Positions 13,650 to 25,703 of a DNA stretch of 64,000 nt are shown here, one piece after another; position 1 is the first letter of the stretch; every line of letters begins with the position of its first letter. The notes beneath the pieces were generated by a model. The model saw nothing but the letters and a program-made list of their open reading frames with translations. It was not told the DNA's origin and did no database searches. This DNA comes from Fasciolopsis buskii (taxonomy: Eukaryota > Platyhelminthes > Trematoda > Plagiorchiida > Fasciolidae), in contig LUCM01006188.1 of assembly GCA_008360955.1 (NCBI GenBank), positions 451,139-515,138 on the forward strand. Reading direction: 5' to 3'. The position numbers were made by a program, and so were the translations under genes.

Positions 13650-13725
13650 TGGCACATAGCACATTGAGAGAACACAAGTTGGCAAACAAGCTCGTTTTCA
13701 GTGATTCACACTCATTCCATTGTAG
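13650..13725 (-). mobile_element. Inverted fragment of PLE 3' end
   Basis: The run 'AACAAGCTCGTTTTCAGTGA' with its flanks is the reverse complement of the extreme 3' end of the plus-strand PLE at 15,535-15,610, and matches the outer left flank of the 49-kb palindrome (49,140-49,190). It therefore is a truncated PLE tail in minus orientation placed just upstream of the plus-strand PLE. Confidence 0.75.
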
Positions 13726-13859
13726 GAAGTATTTTTTTCTCAATTGTCGAGTTTATCCTCGTCATCACAAATGCAAATGCAAGCGTTTAGATCAACTTCA
13801 CTGAACACTTGGCGCTAGACGTATAACGAGTAGGTTATTGAAGCTAGAACATAAGAGAC

Positions 13860-15610
13860 CACTAAGAGAACTGCAGAAAAGTGCAGACATCATGTTTTCA
13901 AGACCAGATATCCTTACCTAGTTCTCCTGAACAAGTCTGACCATGTGGCGAAAATGGAAGCCATTCTGAATGACAAATCAAAACTTGCAAAAATGACGAA
14001 CTAGAATGACAAAACGCATCAGATTGAAAAATCGGTGTCTAGCATCCTGAGACGGTTGAAACAAAAAGACATCATAGGCTCAACCACATTCGAACAGATC
14101 CGGCCCTTCGGTATTCACTATTCTGAGAGTGTTCGACTTGCCCAAAATACATAAAAATGGAGTTTCTTTGAGAACTATTCTCAACATATACAATTCGTCG
14201 TATCATACTGTCGCAAAATGGCTGGCTAGGTTGCTGGAATCTGTCAGGCAGAAGATGGCAAGACACATTTGAGCTTATCGACTCCCTGAATGAATTAAAT
14301 ATAAAAGGACGAAGACTGCTTTCTTTAGACGTCACCTCCCTTTTTACCAACGTTCCAATCACGAAAAAATTGAACATCTCTTTGACTACATCGATAATAG
14401 TGGGTTAGCGACAAGTCTTCCGATAGTAGACTTAAACCACCTACTGTTCTTTTGCACGTACCATACTTTAAATTTAACAGTCAAATTTACCTCCAAAAGG
14501 ATGGTGTAGCAATGGGGTCCCCGCTCAGTCCATCACTAGCAAACATTTTCATGGCAAAGCTGGAAAATGAGCCACTCGTGTCGTCAATACAACTCCTCTG
14601 TCTATACAAATGTCACGTAGATGACATCGGTGTACTCAACCCCTCGACGAGGACTAACCAACTGTCGAATAAGTTTAACTAGGCTCATGCAAATGTGAAA
14701 TTCACAACAGAGGTGGAGTTGAACAGTGAAATAGCATTTCCAGATGTAAAACTACGTCGTCGAGAAGATGGTTCAATTCGGCGATCAGTACACAGGAAAG
14801 CCACGTGGAATGGGTAATACATCAACTTTCACAGCTTTGCGCCTTTTAAAGTGAAGAGGAACCTAATTAGCAGGAAGTTTCTAGGAGGGCGAAGGTGGAG
14901 AAGAAGCCAGTATACATATCTCTGTCATTCAAAGGTGGCACTAGCAGAGATAGCGCGACGAAGACAGACTAGTGCTATTAATAGGACATTCTACCTGGTC
15001 AAACCCCACCCCGTGGTGTCATTACGGTTGAAAGACACAGTCCCTGATTCTGCAGTCTTGTTTTGTATCTATTTATTCACGTGTTCCTGTAGAACAATGT
15101 ACATCGGCCGCACGACCAGGCGCTTGTCTGAACGTATCCGTGACCACCACCCTGCATGGTTGGGCACTGGAACAATTAAGTCACTTACCAGTGCACTCGC
15201 TTCACACCAAGCACGGACTAACCACACCGTGAATGTGACGCAAGCTTTCCGGACCTTGCATAAGGTCAGAGGTCAACAATCTAGGTTGGCAAAGTGTTGC
15301 CTCTTGAACATTTCAGAAGCTTTGTCGATCCGTCTTCACAATCCTGTACTGTGAGCTGAAAAATAATTAGTCGTTGCTCTTTTACTTCACTGGCCAATCC
15401 TCCGTCCCGCTGAAAACCCCAGACCACCAAACGATTAACACAACACCATCATTAATCGGGTCATGTAACACCACAAACCCATTCCCCACCCATATTTTTA
15501 TAGAATCCCTCCCAGAAAATTCTTTCTAATATATAGGTGATGTAATGGCATGAATACGAATCACTGAAAAAGAGCTTGTTTGACAACTTGCATTTTCTCC
15601 ATGTGTTGAA
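13860..15610 (+). mobile_element. Penelope-like element with GIY-YIG endonuclease
   Basis: The reading frames, in order and with frameshifts, show an N-terminal helix region (about 13,900-14,100), 'LPKIHKNGV' (14,139-14,165), 'VAKWLARLLESVR', 'LLSLDVTSLFTNVPI' (14,318-14,362), 'LQKDGVAMGSPLSPSLANIF' (14,491-14,550) and a catalytic box 'HVDDIGV' in place of the usual YVDD. A 167-codon frame (14,851-15,354) carries the endonuclease: 'FTCSCRTMYIGRTTRRLSER', 'HHPAWLG', 'LASHQARTNHTVN' and 'VRGQQSRLAKCCLLNISEAL'. The 3' untranslated part reaches about 15,610. PLEs copy RNA into DNA at sites nicked by this nuclease. The Tyr to His change in the RT box and several frame breaks mean this copy is dead. 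Confidence 0.9.
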
Positions 15611-15827
15611 TGGTGATTTTCAAAGAATGACGAAGTACTTGGAACAAGTTGGACTTCACAGACCATGATCGCAACAAGCACAAACGAGGAAGAAATCACT
15701 TCAAGCCAACGTTTGTTCCTCCTCCGTTTTCAGACAGTCCTTTGGTTTTGATATAAGACATCTCATATTTTGGCCGATCTATGAGCAACTGTGATTACTT
15801 CAGATTGGAACAGTCCTGTAGTTAATT

Positions 15828-16076
15828 CAAATGCACTTTTGGTGTACGGAAGAATGATCCTTCAGTTTGACACTTCCCTTCTGTTCGGTTCCTTGTTCAT
15901 AATGTACACGGTTCTTCTAACAAATATCCTTGGATATCCGTTTTTCTCGAACATTTTGAAGAGATAGGTTTCTTCTTGCTTTCTTAGTACTTTCGTGCTA
16001 CGGCGATTTCCGACTCTCTTGAATATGGTTCGGATGCATGACCATTGGAGAGTGTTTGGGTTGTTGTCATGACAGT
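15828..16076 (-). repeat. Inverted repeat arm L of PLE pair
   Basis: Read on the minus strand, this arm is close to the plus-strand sequence at 17,069-17,320 across its whole length. Both contain 'AATGGTCATGCATCCGAACC' and 'GAAAAACGGATATCCAAGGA'. It encodes the PLE linker after the RT. Confidence 0.85.
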
Positions 16077-17068
16077 TTAATATTTGACCCCTGTTAGTTT
16101 ATTTGTGTTACCTTGTTGTCTTCAGTGTACCGCTCACGTTCCTTTTAACCAACACGTCCAGAAACATCAGCTCTCCAGCTTTCACCGATTTCCTGGTGAA
16201 GTTGACGTCTTTGAATATCTTGTTGATTATTTGATACGTCCCCTCAATATTCCAGGTTTCAACAATGACGAAGCTATCATCCTCGTATCTGAGCCACAGT
16301 TTTGGTTGGATCGTTGATAGTGCGGTAATTTCCAGGACTTGCATCACAACTTTAGCAAGAAGTCCCGATATGAGTGAGACCATCGGTGTTCCTTTAATTT
16401 GTTCATGCAAGTCACCGTTAAATTTGAAGCACCTGGACAAGCACATTTCCAGTAGTTCATAAATTATTTCTTTCTAGTGTTTTTTTTCGGTTTCGTTTCC
16501 GGAAAAATTGTTTGGTTATTTTTTCTAGGTCCAGGTCAATTGAAATAAACAGCGCACTGAAATCAAATGAGCCCATGGCTTCGTCTTCTTCCAGATTGAC
16601 GTCTTTTAGTTTGCTCAATAATTGGTGAGCTTTGATAACGGACTAGTTTGACCCAATTATCAGCGATTTCAGACAGACCTATAGCTAATCTATAGTTTGG
16701 AGTTCTAGGAAGGGAACCGATGGATCTGAATTGAATGCCCTCTTTGTAAACTTTTGGCAGTCCGTAGAACTGAACAGTATTTGAAGTCACAGCTCTCGTT
16801 TTCCACCTTTCTTCTCTGGTAGTCCCTTGTAAGTTTTGTAACTTCTTTAGGGTCTTATTGGTCTCCTTTTCCAGCTTTGCTGTTGTGGTTGTGTCGTTTA
16901 CTAGTTATTTCGTTTTCTCCATCTAGTCGTTCTTGTCCGGGATGACCGTCATTCGTCCACTGTCAGGCGAGTAAGATAATTATGTACTTGTCCATCCTCA
17001 GAGTACACAGCATTTTGTGTTCCATATCCAAGAGAACTTTAAACGGTCTTGAATTTAGCATGTTGAGG

Positions 17069-17320
17069 GCTGTCATAGCAACAACCAAAACAATCGCCAA
17101 TGGTCATGCATCCGAACCGTATTCAAGAGAGTCAGAAATCACCGTAGCACAAAAGTACTGAGAAAGCAAGAAGAAACCTATCTCTTCAAAATGTTCGAGA
17201 AAAACGGATATCCAAGGATATTTGTTAGAAGAACCGTGTACATCATGAACAAGGAACCGAACAGAAGGGAAGTGTCAAACAGAAAGATCATTCTTCCATA
17301 CATCAAAGATGCATTTGAGT
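17069..17320 (+). repeat. Inverted repeat arm R of PLE pair
   Basis: This plus-strand copy of the PLE linker segment lies about 1 kb from its inverted partner at 15,828-16,076. Its frame gives the same 'FEKNGYPRIFVRRTVYIMN' product. The homology stops soon after 17,320, so this copy is truncated at both ends. Confidence 0.85.
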
Positions 17321-17330
17321 TATCCGCAAA

Positions 17331-19230
17331 TTACTCCACTCGTTCATAAATTCATATTTTTAGGTACAGTTATCGTTCGCTTTTCTTCACCGAGACATTT
17401 GATGAAGTGTGTAAGAATGCTTGGTTATTTTGTGAAAAAGTAACCTACGTCGCATGCTACACTAAACTCTCTTTGTATAAATTACTTTGCTGGGAAAGAT
17501 TCAGTCAGCATTGTTCATACGTATTCACATCTCGTACTTTATCCGTTCGTGAGAACGTCCATCAATCAGTCAAAAATCGTCCTAATTCACGGGAGCTTTG
17601 GCTTTTTGATCGCCTAACACGTTGACCAGAAAGTCATTCAAATCACATAGCTAATTAAATTTTTTACTATTTTTAGGTGACTGAGTAACTGAGAAATAAT
17701 CAATGCTTTTTTCATTTGAGAAAAGTCAACGCTTCATTCGTATTAATGCATAAAGTGAGCTTGGTTGATATAACACTGTCTGAGTTCTGTTCACATTATT
17801 TGCCGTCTATTAGTCATTATTATCTACTTGGGTTAATATCTGAACATCCACACACACGAAAATCCGAATTTTGTAACAGGTCTGTCGAGATCGACATTGC
17901 GAATTGGACCGTGTCGTCAAGCCGTATGCAACTGGAGTTACACTAAGAACGAGATAACAACCATGTGTAACTTGTCCATTGCCACTGGTTAGTGCTTGGT
18001 GGGATACAAAATTCATTCGAGAGATCGGCAAATTTTTGGACAGAAAATCAACGTACTGTGAACATTGAAAGTTTATTGCGCCATCCTGATTGCGATTTTG
18101 TCAATCCCATAGAAAACCACCCATACTGACTGAAATCATAAACGTATTAGCTAGGAGACAGACTATCACTTGACCGAAACCGTTGGGTAGTTTCCTATCT
18201 ATCAATTCTTTCTTGATGCATAGTGTGAGATCTGCTCACGTCCCATAGTCTTGGCATACGACTAGTTGCTTGCCTGCGCTGACTTACCTGTTTAGAAAGG
18301 GACGTTTAAAGTTCTCTAAGTATGCATACTATATAGACAAATTCATCGCAAAAACTCGTGCTGCTTACAATACCAACAAAGGAGAATATGTTTCTTGTGG
18401 GTCACAGTCATATCACAACTACGTGAAACATCTCGCTTACACGCTCACAAATTGCCTTCCAAACATCCTTAATGTTACACCAAATGTAATCTGACAAAAG
18501 ACAATCCGTCTAGGGCAGACGGATCTTCATCGATTCCCGACCATCCCATTCCAGTCATAAAATGAAAAGCATCAAAAATTTCCGGCCTAATGGAGACAAC
18601 GGGGTTATCCCACAGGACGGTTAAGTCCTCACATAATCTAATGCAAGCGATCAGAAAATATTTTTAGGAATATTACAAACCGAATCACGATATTTATTAC
18701 CCAAACCAAAAATTAACACGAGTGTATTCATCTTGCACTGACTTTGTTGACATATAAGCCTGGCAAATAGCCGGATGAAAATGACGATCATCAGTGACAG
18801 GTTATCACATTCTTTGTCCAACAAGCGAAGACCAATTTTAATAGACCTGTCGAAAACTCGATGGACATAACGCTATAAATAAATTACTTCTTGTTTTATG
18901 ATTCAGAATTCCTGATGAAAACTGCCAATGGTTATTATGATCGTGCCTCCGTGGGTTAATTGTGCAAAGGAAATCAGGGTTCGCCCTAAAACCATTAATT
19001 AATAGTTAGTTTTTATCTCGAAACTCAACTGGAACGGCGTGCGTTGGACTGAAGGATTTGGGGCGGCGACGTGAAATTTAGCCGACATAGAAAGGTGACG
19101 TGTGCTTTGCCACAGCGCGCTCGGTTCTGTTGTGTGGTAGTGTGAACATGGAGTCTACGCACCGAACGTGTTCATCGCTTGAAGACTTGATTACAGATGT
19201 CTGCATGGCATCACTAGGACTGGGTGGAAT
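17331..19230. other. Unassigned spacer
   Basis: Nothing recognised. Small open frames (17,407-17,625; 18,270-18,494) lack domain signals and good splice borders. Confidence 0.4.
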
Positions 19231-19236
19231 GACCGC

Positions 19237-19690
19237 GTGAGTACATTGCAGGTTAGGAATCTACTACTGAATGTTCTTTCACAGAAGCTTTTGTCAGGGC
19301 ATATGAATGTTAGTAGACTTCATTGGTTGGGTCACCTGTTCCGTGTGGGGAACCCTTGTCTACGTTCTGTTATCTTCCATAGACTGAAAAAAGTCATGTG
19401 GAGACCAGCAGACGATTAGGCAGCGTGGAATGAGAAATGCACAGTGAACTTGGTCAAGGTAGGTGTCTCAAATCTTCGTGTATGGGGTCCGGAAGATTAC
19501 ACAACCAGTTGGTTGGAAACACCGAAGGCTAGGGAAGCAAACCGTGAATAGTTGAGACCAATTTCTATCGAATCAATACGATTGGAAACTTATACCTCAG
19601 TATAATTAGGTTCCTTCCCGCATGTTGGCTACTACGTCATATTTTTTACACCCCCCTCATCCTTCGGAGTAGATACACATCCTGTCTACC
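19237..19690 (+). mobile_element. LINE 3' end fragment, copy 1
   Basis: The frame 19,237-19,419 ends the reverse transcriptase C-terminus: 'VSRLHWLGHLFRV', then 'VMWRPADD'. Further on 'VKVGVSNLRVWGPEDYTTSW' matches the last coding block at 47 kb ('KVGVALLRGWGPKDSPTSW'). The 3' untranslated part ('GCATGTTGGCTACTACGTC' and onward) also matches 47,275-47,350. It is a 5'-truncated LINE, as target-primed reverse transcription commonly leaves. Confidence 0.85.
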
Positions 19691-19706
19691 TTGTATACTA
19701 ATTCTT

Positions 19707-19735
19707 TCTATCGCCATGTATAGCATGGCGATAGA
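19707..19735. repeat. 12-bp perfect hairpin
   Basis: 'TCTATCGCCATG' and its exact reverse complement are separated by the five bases TATAG. The hairpin lies at the downstream end of the LINE 3' fragment. No oligo-T follows, so I do not call it a terminator. Confidence 0.8.
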
Positions 19736-19739
19736 TAAT

Positions 19740-20680
19740 AATGAGTTCTGTGGTCGAAGCGTCACTGGCAGAGGATAACTCAGGTGGTTTTGCAAGGGCA
19801 CATTAAGGCCAGTCGGTGTGCTTTTCAAGAGTACGGAAGAGATTTCGATTTCAGAGCCTTGACCATTTGTCAACTTAATATGAAGATTTTAATAAACTCC
19901 CAGGGAAGAGTAATACGACTGACAGCCTACAAACAACATGAGTTTCGGGACATGCACCGTATAGAATCGGCCTCATGGCCCTACCGTACGCCGAATATTC
20001 GACGTTTTAGATTGGAGACTCCAATTTATTCTGATTCATAAGAGTTCACAACAGTCACTTCTTGACCTTGCAGAAATGGGGGTTACGAACACAATTTCAA
20101 CTAAAATCAGTCTCCTTTGTACTGGATCGTCCACTTCACTGGCACTATCTCCTATTATGAATTCAAAATTAAAAGTTTGGCTCTACTCGGTCCTAAATCC
20201 TAAAAACGTTCGTACTTCAATCTGATTAAATCCATTGGGTATCGTACAGCTGAATATCAATTATCAGAACATTTCATACATGTATAGCCTGCCAAGTGCC
20301 TTACTAATTCCTTTTGGATTCCTAGTTTAATTTTTTCGTTTTGGTGGCAGATTCTCTTCTCAAGTATTTCAACATTTTTCAAGTATGCGCACTGCTTCTC
20401 ACAAATGCGTGTTGATTTTACAGCAAAAATACTCTTCAGATCTGCATCACACGATTCCTTTCAGTGTGGTTCTGTTCAGATCGATCTCAGTTTGGTCAAG
20501 TCTTCCAATTTCGCCGGGTCCCAAGACTACTGCAAGTGTTTTGGCCATAATGGTGGAACTAGATTGTAATAAATTTAAACAGAGAAAACACGGGCTGCGA
20601 AGTCATTTTGACGTCATCCGGCTGAAAACATGTGAAATCAGTAAGTGCAAAGATTGAACCGATTGAAATATTTTTTTTCT
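19740..20680. other. Unassigned spacer
   Basis: Plus frames at 19,784-20,041 and 20,385-20,657 have no recognisable motifs. A short minus-strand frame near 20,555 ('MAKTLAVVLGPGEIGRL') is followed soon by a stop. Confidence 0.35.
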
Positions 20681-20687
20681 TATCATC

Positions 20688-20832
20688 CGGATAATTGACA
20701 TCAAAAGAATCACCCAGAACATCCGCTTCCATGTCCTGGTCATGATCAAGGTCATTCAGCTCATTTTAATCGGAATCATCACCAGCTGAATCCATTGAAT
20801 CATTGTCATCGAAACCAGTCGTCATCTGCGAA
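20688..20832 (-). pseudogene. Acidic coding fragment, interrupted
   Basis: On the minus strand one frame reads 'MTTGFDDNDSMDSAGDDSD', then an in-frame TAA, then 'NELNDLDHDQDMEADVLGD' and 'SFDVNYPDDKKK'. The high Asp/Glu content on both sides of the stop suggests a once-continuous acidic segment. No start or splice site was found. It could be an orphan exon of a decayed gene or retrocopy. Confidence 0.35.
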
Positions 20833-20839
20833 AATGACA

Positions 20840-21630
20840 GCACATAGCAGAACTCTCATCTCAATGGAAAAGTGATCTGTAATTTTCGGAATTCATGATG
20901 ACCTGGAAATTTGCGTAGCATACGAGAAGTGTAGTATGGGAACGATTCACCAAGCGGAAGATAAGTAACATCAATTTACTTTGTTGGGATTGATTTTACC
21001 GAACTCTTGAGCACTCCATTAACTGACCTATCGTGCGAGCAAATAAGCAAGCAGCCCTGGCGTAAAATTCACTTTCACAAAAAGTGTCGAAAGTTTGTTT
21101 GTTTCTTCTCGGTCTGCTTACCCGCCTGATCCCTTTCATTAACACAAAGCCGCTCACCAAGTTAGATTTCACTATGTAATTAGAAATCACTATTGATAAA
21201 ATCTTACGATGATCCTCTAACATTAAAGTTGTTTAAAAATTTTTTAGACGATTATCGTTTTACATAAAAATTTTGCAGCACATCCAGATTGACCAAAAGA
21301 CTATCACCCGATTTGTTTACCATTGTGGGTTTCCCCCAAACCGTCTTTTATTTTCTCCCTGTCTTTTTTGCTGGCTTCCTATGGAACCATATCAGAACCT
21401 TTCCTTGTGAAGTTTCAGTTATCAGCGGTCTGCCCTGAATACCATTGAAAGAACTCTGCAAAAAACCTCATCATCATTCAGCTTTAAAAAGCAAGGTAAG
21501 CCGCGGTTACATGTTTCTATAAAGAGAGTGAACATCCAAAGGTAACAGAGCGTGAACCTACACGGGTGGCAAAACGTTAGAATGCTGCTGTAACCAACAC
21601 ACGGGACAGTCGAACTTCACAAAAGCACCA
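20840..21630. other. Unassigned spacer
   Basis: Nothing recognised between the acidic fragment and the 3' end of the minus-strand LINE. Confidence 0.4.
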
Positions 21631-21639
21631 CTTCAATCA

Positions 21640-24480
21640 TTCTTATTCGACAGAAAATGACGACACGATTGCCACTGTTCGCGATTCACTGCCATATCGT
21701 TCAGTGTCTCTCTAGTCGACGGGTATTTCGAACCCCAACCAAGAAGACGCGAGACACCTACTTTACCCAACTTCGCTTTACGTGTTCTCAATCCACTTCA
21801 CTACATCACCTATTGACCTACGCATAGCAAAAATTTGGCACGGTATAGTAGACGAGTGTTCGCCACACGCAACACATGACCCAACCAGCGCAGTCTACTA
21901 AGCTTCCTAGACTGGAATAAGGTGTTCTGAGGGCCGGCATCTAGTACTAGATTCCTGACCTCCGAATTATGGAGCCGGTCACTCCATCCAAAACTAGCCG
22001 TACTACGTAGACATCGTTGGTCGAAAAACTCTAAAAAACGAACTTCTTCCACACGCATACTCCACGTCTCGCAAAAGTACAACAGAACTGAGCATACTAC
22101 GGCACAGTACACACGTTCCTTCAATTTCCGTGAAATATCAGGCCGACACCACAAGTGCTTCAGTCCAGCGTAAGCCGCTCGAGCCTTTGATATACGCGTG
22201 CTTACCTCTAGCGCCGAGCTACCATCGCTTGACATGCAGCTACCAAGAATAGTGAAACGGTCCACAATCTTCAGTTATTCTAGTTCCAATACTAAGTTCG
22301 GCACTACTGTCGTCCAGTCCTGTAACAGCACTTCACAAACTGAAGGTTCAAAGCACATCCCAAACCGAGCAACCGACCTCCATAGTCTATCAAGTGCGCG
22401 TTGTGTATGGTCCACAGATTCGAACAGACACACGACTTCATCTGTGTAATCTAGGTCACAAAGCTTTCCTCCATTTCCCAGTTCGATTCCTACATCTCGG
22501 AGACCTCCTAAAGCATCTCCCAACAACTCGTCCATGACGAAGTTGAACAGAAACGGAGAGATGGGACACCCTTGTCGAACGTCACTAGACGTTTCGAATC
22601 AACTTGACAGTTCACCGTATACCCTAACGCGACCATATGTATGCAAGTACAACGATCGCAACAGGTTCACGAACTTCGTTGGCGTACCCTTCCGGCGGAG
22701 ATCACTCGTTAGCGCTGGTCGATCCACCGAGTCGAATGCACCTTTCAATTCTAGGAAGACTACGATCATAGGGCGTCGGTGCGTGTGGCGCGTTTCGAGT
22801 ATCTGTCGAAGAGTGAACATTTGGTCGATGCAACCTCGACCTGGCCGAAATCCGGCCTGTTGTTCGCGGATATTACTCTCGCGAATCGGTGTCAAACGGC
22901 GCAGCATTATCGAAGCTAACACCTTAGTAACTATCGGAATTAAACTAATCCCACGATTATTGCTGCAGTCACTCCGTGCAGCCTTCTTGAAGATGGATAC
23001 AATCAGTGACTCACCCCACGATAACGGAATACGCTCCTTGTTCCGAATATCACGAAGCAAGGAAGTAAGGGATTTTACCAGATCTTCTCCACCCAGTTTG
23101 GAATGACCTGGGGAATGGTCGTCGGGACCGGCAGCTTTTCCCCTCTTTAGAAGCCGAATGTTCGACTCCACTTCCACTTCCGTTAGGGGATCAAGTGACA
23201 CCTCCCAAAGATCCACTGTTGCAGACGTTGGATTAAATAAATTAGTGTATGGCCAGCTAAAGTTATCCTTGAAGTACTCTGCCCGACGGTCCACGCTTTG
23301 TTGTCTACCATGGATGAGCTCTTCATTCCTGTCGCACACGACCTCAATAACCGATGTTCGCTGCTCACGTGTAAGCTTAAATAGTCTTTGACTGTTACCA
23401 GAAGCGGCCGCTTCCTCCATCTCTTCGGCTACCTCAACCCATCAGTTTTCGCGGTCATTCTTAGGACTTATCGTCGATTGACGCTGCAACTGTTAACGCA
23501 TCCTATTCACTCCCTTGCAGTTAGGGAGCTGACGTTTCTGCTCCATTAGGCCCAGCGACACTTGTGAGATCCAGTGTCTTTGGTGAACTCCAGATCTAGG
23601 ACCACAGGTGAAATCTGCTGCATAGCCTGCTTAATTTGATCACACTGCTCGTCTACATTGCTGCTCGTCGCAGTTCTTAGATCATCGAATAGTTTCTGGT
23701 CATAACTGCTGAAAACAGCCGAGTGAGATAGACGTTCGACGGCCACTCGAGTTTGTCGCTTGCGTCGATGGCCGTTGAGCATCAAATCTAACGTATGGTC
23801 CGATTCGACATACGTGGTACAGTACGATCTACGATTCTGGACAGAACCGCGCTGACGATAGCTTTCTGCAATATGGTCGATCTGATTCAGACTACGCATC
23901 GAGTATGAGCGCCACGTCGCTGTCTGATGCGAACTGTGTAGGAAGTTCGTATTAGACAGGAATAAGTTGTTGTCTGCCCAATACTGGAGAAGCTTGTTCC
24001 ATTACCTGTTCGGTGAGCAGGAAAGAGACAGCGCCTACCTAAGCAAGCACCCGATCCATTATGTCTAAATTTGTGCGTTAAAATCACCTGCTATCACTAC
24101 AATGTCAGACCATGTGCTCTTCCGAACAAGATTGATGAGTTCGTCATAAAACTCGTCCTTTAGCGCGTCAGTGCTGCACTCTGTTGGGTCATATACCGAG
24201 ATGACAAATAAACTGCTCTTAACACTGCGACTATCCTTCTGGACGCCGACTGATCCCTGCAGTCTCATAGCACACAAGGGACTTTTACCTGGGATCCAGC
24301 ACCGCGTTCACCCACAGATTGATCTGCTTCGTCTCCTGAAGTGTGCAGGAAATATCTTGACGAGATATAAACCACAGTCAGTTGATTTACTCTACCCGAA
24401 TTCTGAATTCGTGTTTCACGGACGCAGCAGGCATCACTCGAAAGTGAGTCCACTGTTGGCTAGCTCGCATTAAAGTGCGC
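21640..24480 (-). mobile_element. Endonuclease/reverse-transcriptase LINE, inactivated
   Basis: From high to low coordinate: an apurinic-type endonuclease with 'DACCVRETRIQ' (about 24,430), 'LFVISVYDPTEC' and 'SDIVVIAGDFNAQI' (about 24,100), then the RT. A 273-codon frame from 23,420 has 'KRGKAAGPDDHSPG', 'NNRGISLIPIVTKVLASIML', 'EQQAGFRPGRGCIDQMFTLR' and motif A 'LELKGAFDSVD', where the metal-binding Asp of DLKAAFD is Glu. After one TGA the same frame has 'VRQGCPISPFLFNFVMDELL' and motif C 'YTDEVV' in place of YADDVV. A second stop precedes 'VDRFTILGSC' and 'LRWLGHVLRV'. The last block 'GKVGVSRLLGWGS' reaches about 21,650. The 5' end appears truncated within the endonuclease. The RT substitutions and stops mean it cannot move itself. 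I call it an RTE/CR1-type LINE without fixing the clade. Confidence 0.92.
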
Positions 24481-25703
24481 GCATTGAAGGAACCGAGATT
24501 CAGAAGTTAATAAGGTTTGAGAAAGTGTGAGCCAACAGATTGGAAACCACCTGCTGCATTATCTGACAGTGAACCGTTGCGAGCATCGAGCTTGTTATCA
24601 GTGGGGACATTGTGGCTAAGCAGGGAGGGTTGGAGGCAAAAGAGAAAGGTTGAATAAAAAAGAAGGGACTCCGAGCAGTAGCATACCTATCACTACCTAC
24701 AGAGGAATGCCCCTCTGATGTAATACTTTCAGTCGTCGAAAACCTGGGAGTCGAAAAATGGGTTTCGCCGAATCTGAAATGCTTTCCAAATAATGCGGAC
24801 TCATCGAGTTGTCTGAATGATGAATCTAAATCAAACAGCATAGAATGGAAAGAATCCAAAAAACCGAATTTCCGGGAAACTGTGCTCGTTCCATGTGAAC
24901 ACCTACAAGCAATCAGTGTACAGTGCAGAACAACTCAAATGACATGCCGGTTTTTCATCCAGTTTTGTTGTCTCAGTAACTGGGAAAAAGCAATCCACTG
25001 AGTATTTGTTTAATCAGCGTGTGTTGTAATTTGTCTCTTTATGGAGTAACTTTCATAATTTGTTTCTACAATTGTCCGCAGCAAATCAGTGTGCACTTCA
25101 TTCGCCCACATGAGTGTTCACAAAATTTACTGAATTCTTGAACTGAAAACAAATCCTCGGTTTTACGCGCATCTCATTCCCAGTTTCGCAACATGATTTC
25201 AGATTTGAACGCAGACCAGTAGAAAGTAAATCCCGTTTGAAACAAATGTTTTCGACCTACCAATTTCCATTTCGCGAAAGGACAGAGAATTGTTTTCGGC
25301 ATGCGCACAATGGCTGGCGATCCGGTAAAATCTATGCTTAGTTCACACACGCGTGCATCAGTTTGCTCGCTCACCCGTCTGAATGTGCATGGTCAAAAGT
25401 ACACCTTCATGAAAACAATGTGACAATGGAAAAAGGAGACATCTGACCTAGCAGGAATCAGAAAACACCAAGGAGTTGAATGAAAAGGGAATATGTGAGC
25501 ACATTCATTATTGCACATAAACGGTAAGACCCGAGCGACTAGATACCAGCAGTGTAAACCAATCAGAATGCAAGGAACAATCATATATCACAATACAATC
25601 GACTGTTGATCGGGGTATTGAAACCAGGTGTTGACGACGGACAATGACATGTTGATTTAAAGCTAGCCGTAATAAACTATTCTATCAAACCGAGCACTCA
25701 AAA
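24481..25703. other. Upstream region of LicD-family gene
   Basis: This stretch separates the truncated LINE end from the start codon at 25,704. No TATA box at a convincing distance, no CpG-rich block and no extra exon was recognised. Confidence 0.4.

Larger units (their letters stand above)
15600..17330 (-). mobile_element. Second Penelope-like element, bracketed by inverted repeat
   Basis: This copy runs on the minus strand. From high to low coordinates it shows 'FYGLPKVYKEGIQFRSI' (about 16,765-16,715), 'LHEQIKGTPMVSLISGL' (about 16,405) and 'PKLWLRYEDDSFVIVE' (about 16,300), where the RT box is YEDD instead of YVDD. The post-RT linker 'FEKNGYPRIFVRRTVYIMN' follows at about 15,985-15,900. 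The GIY-YIG part is not legible below 15,830. The linker segment is also present in opposite orientation at 17,069-17,320, so a second truncated copy faces this one. The 'KGTPM...SGL' signature places it in a different PLE subfamily from its neighbour. Confidence 0.85.

Noticed and set aside
22534..23106. 190-codon plus-strand frame
   Set aside because: It is the complement of the LINE RT frame on the minus strand, which has recognisable motifs throughout.
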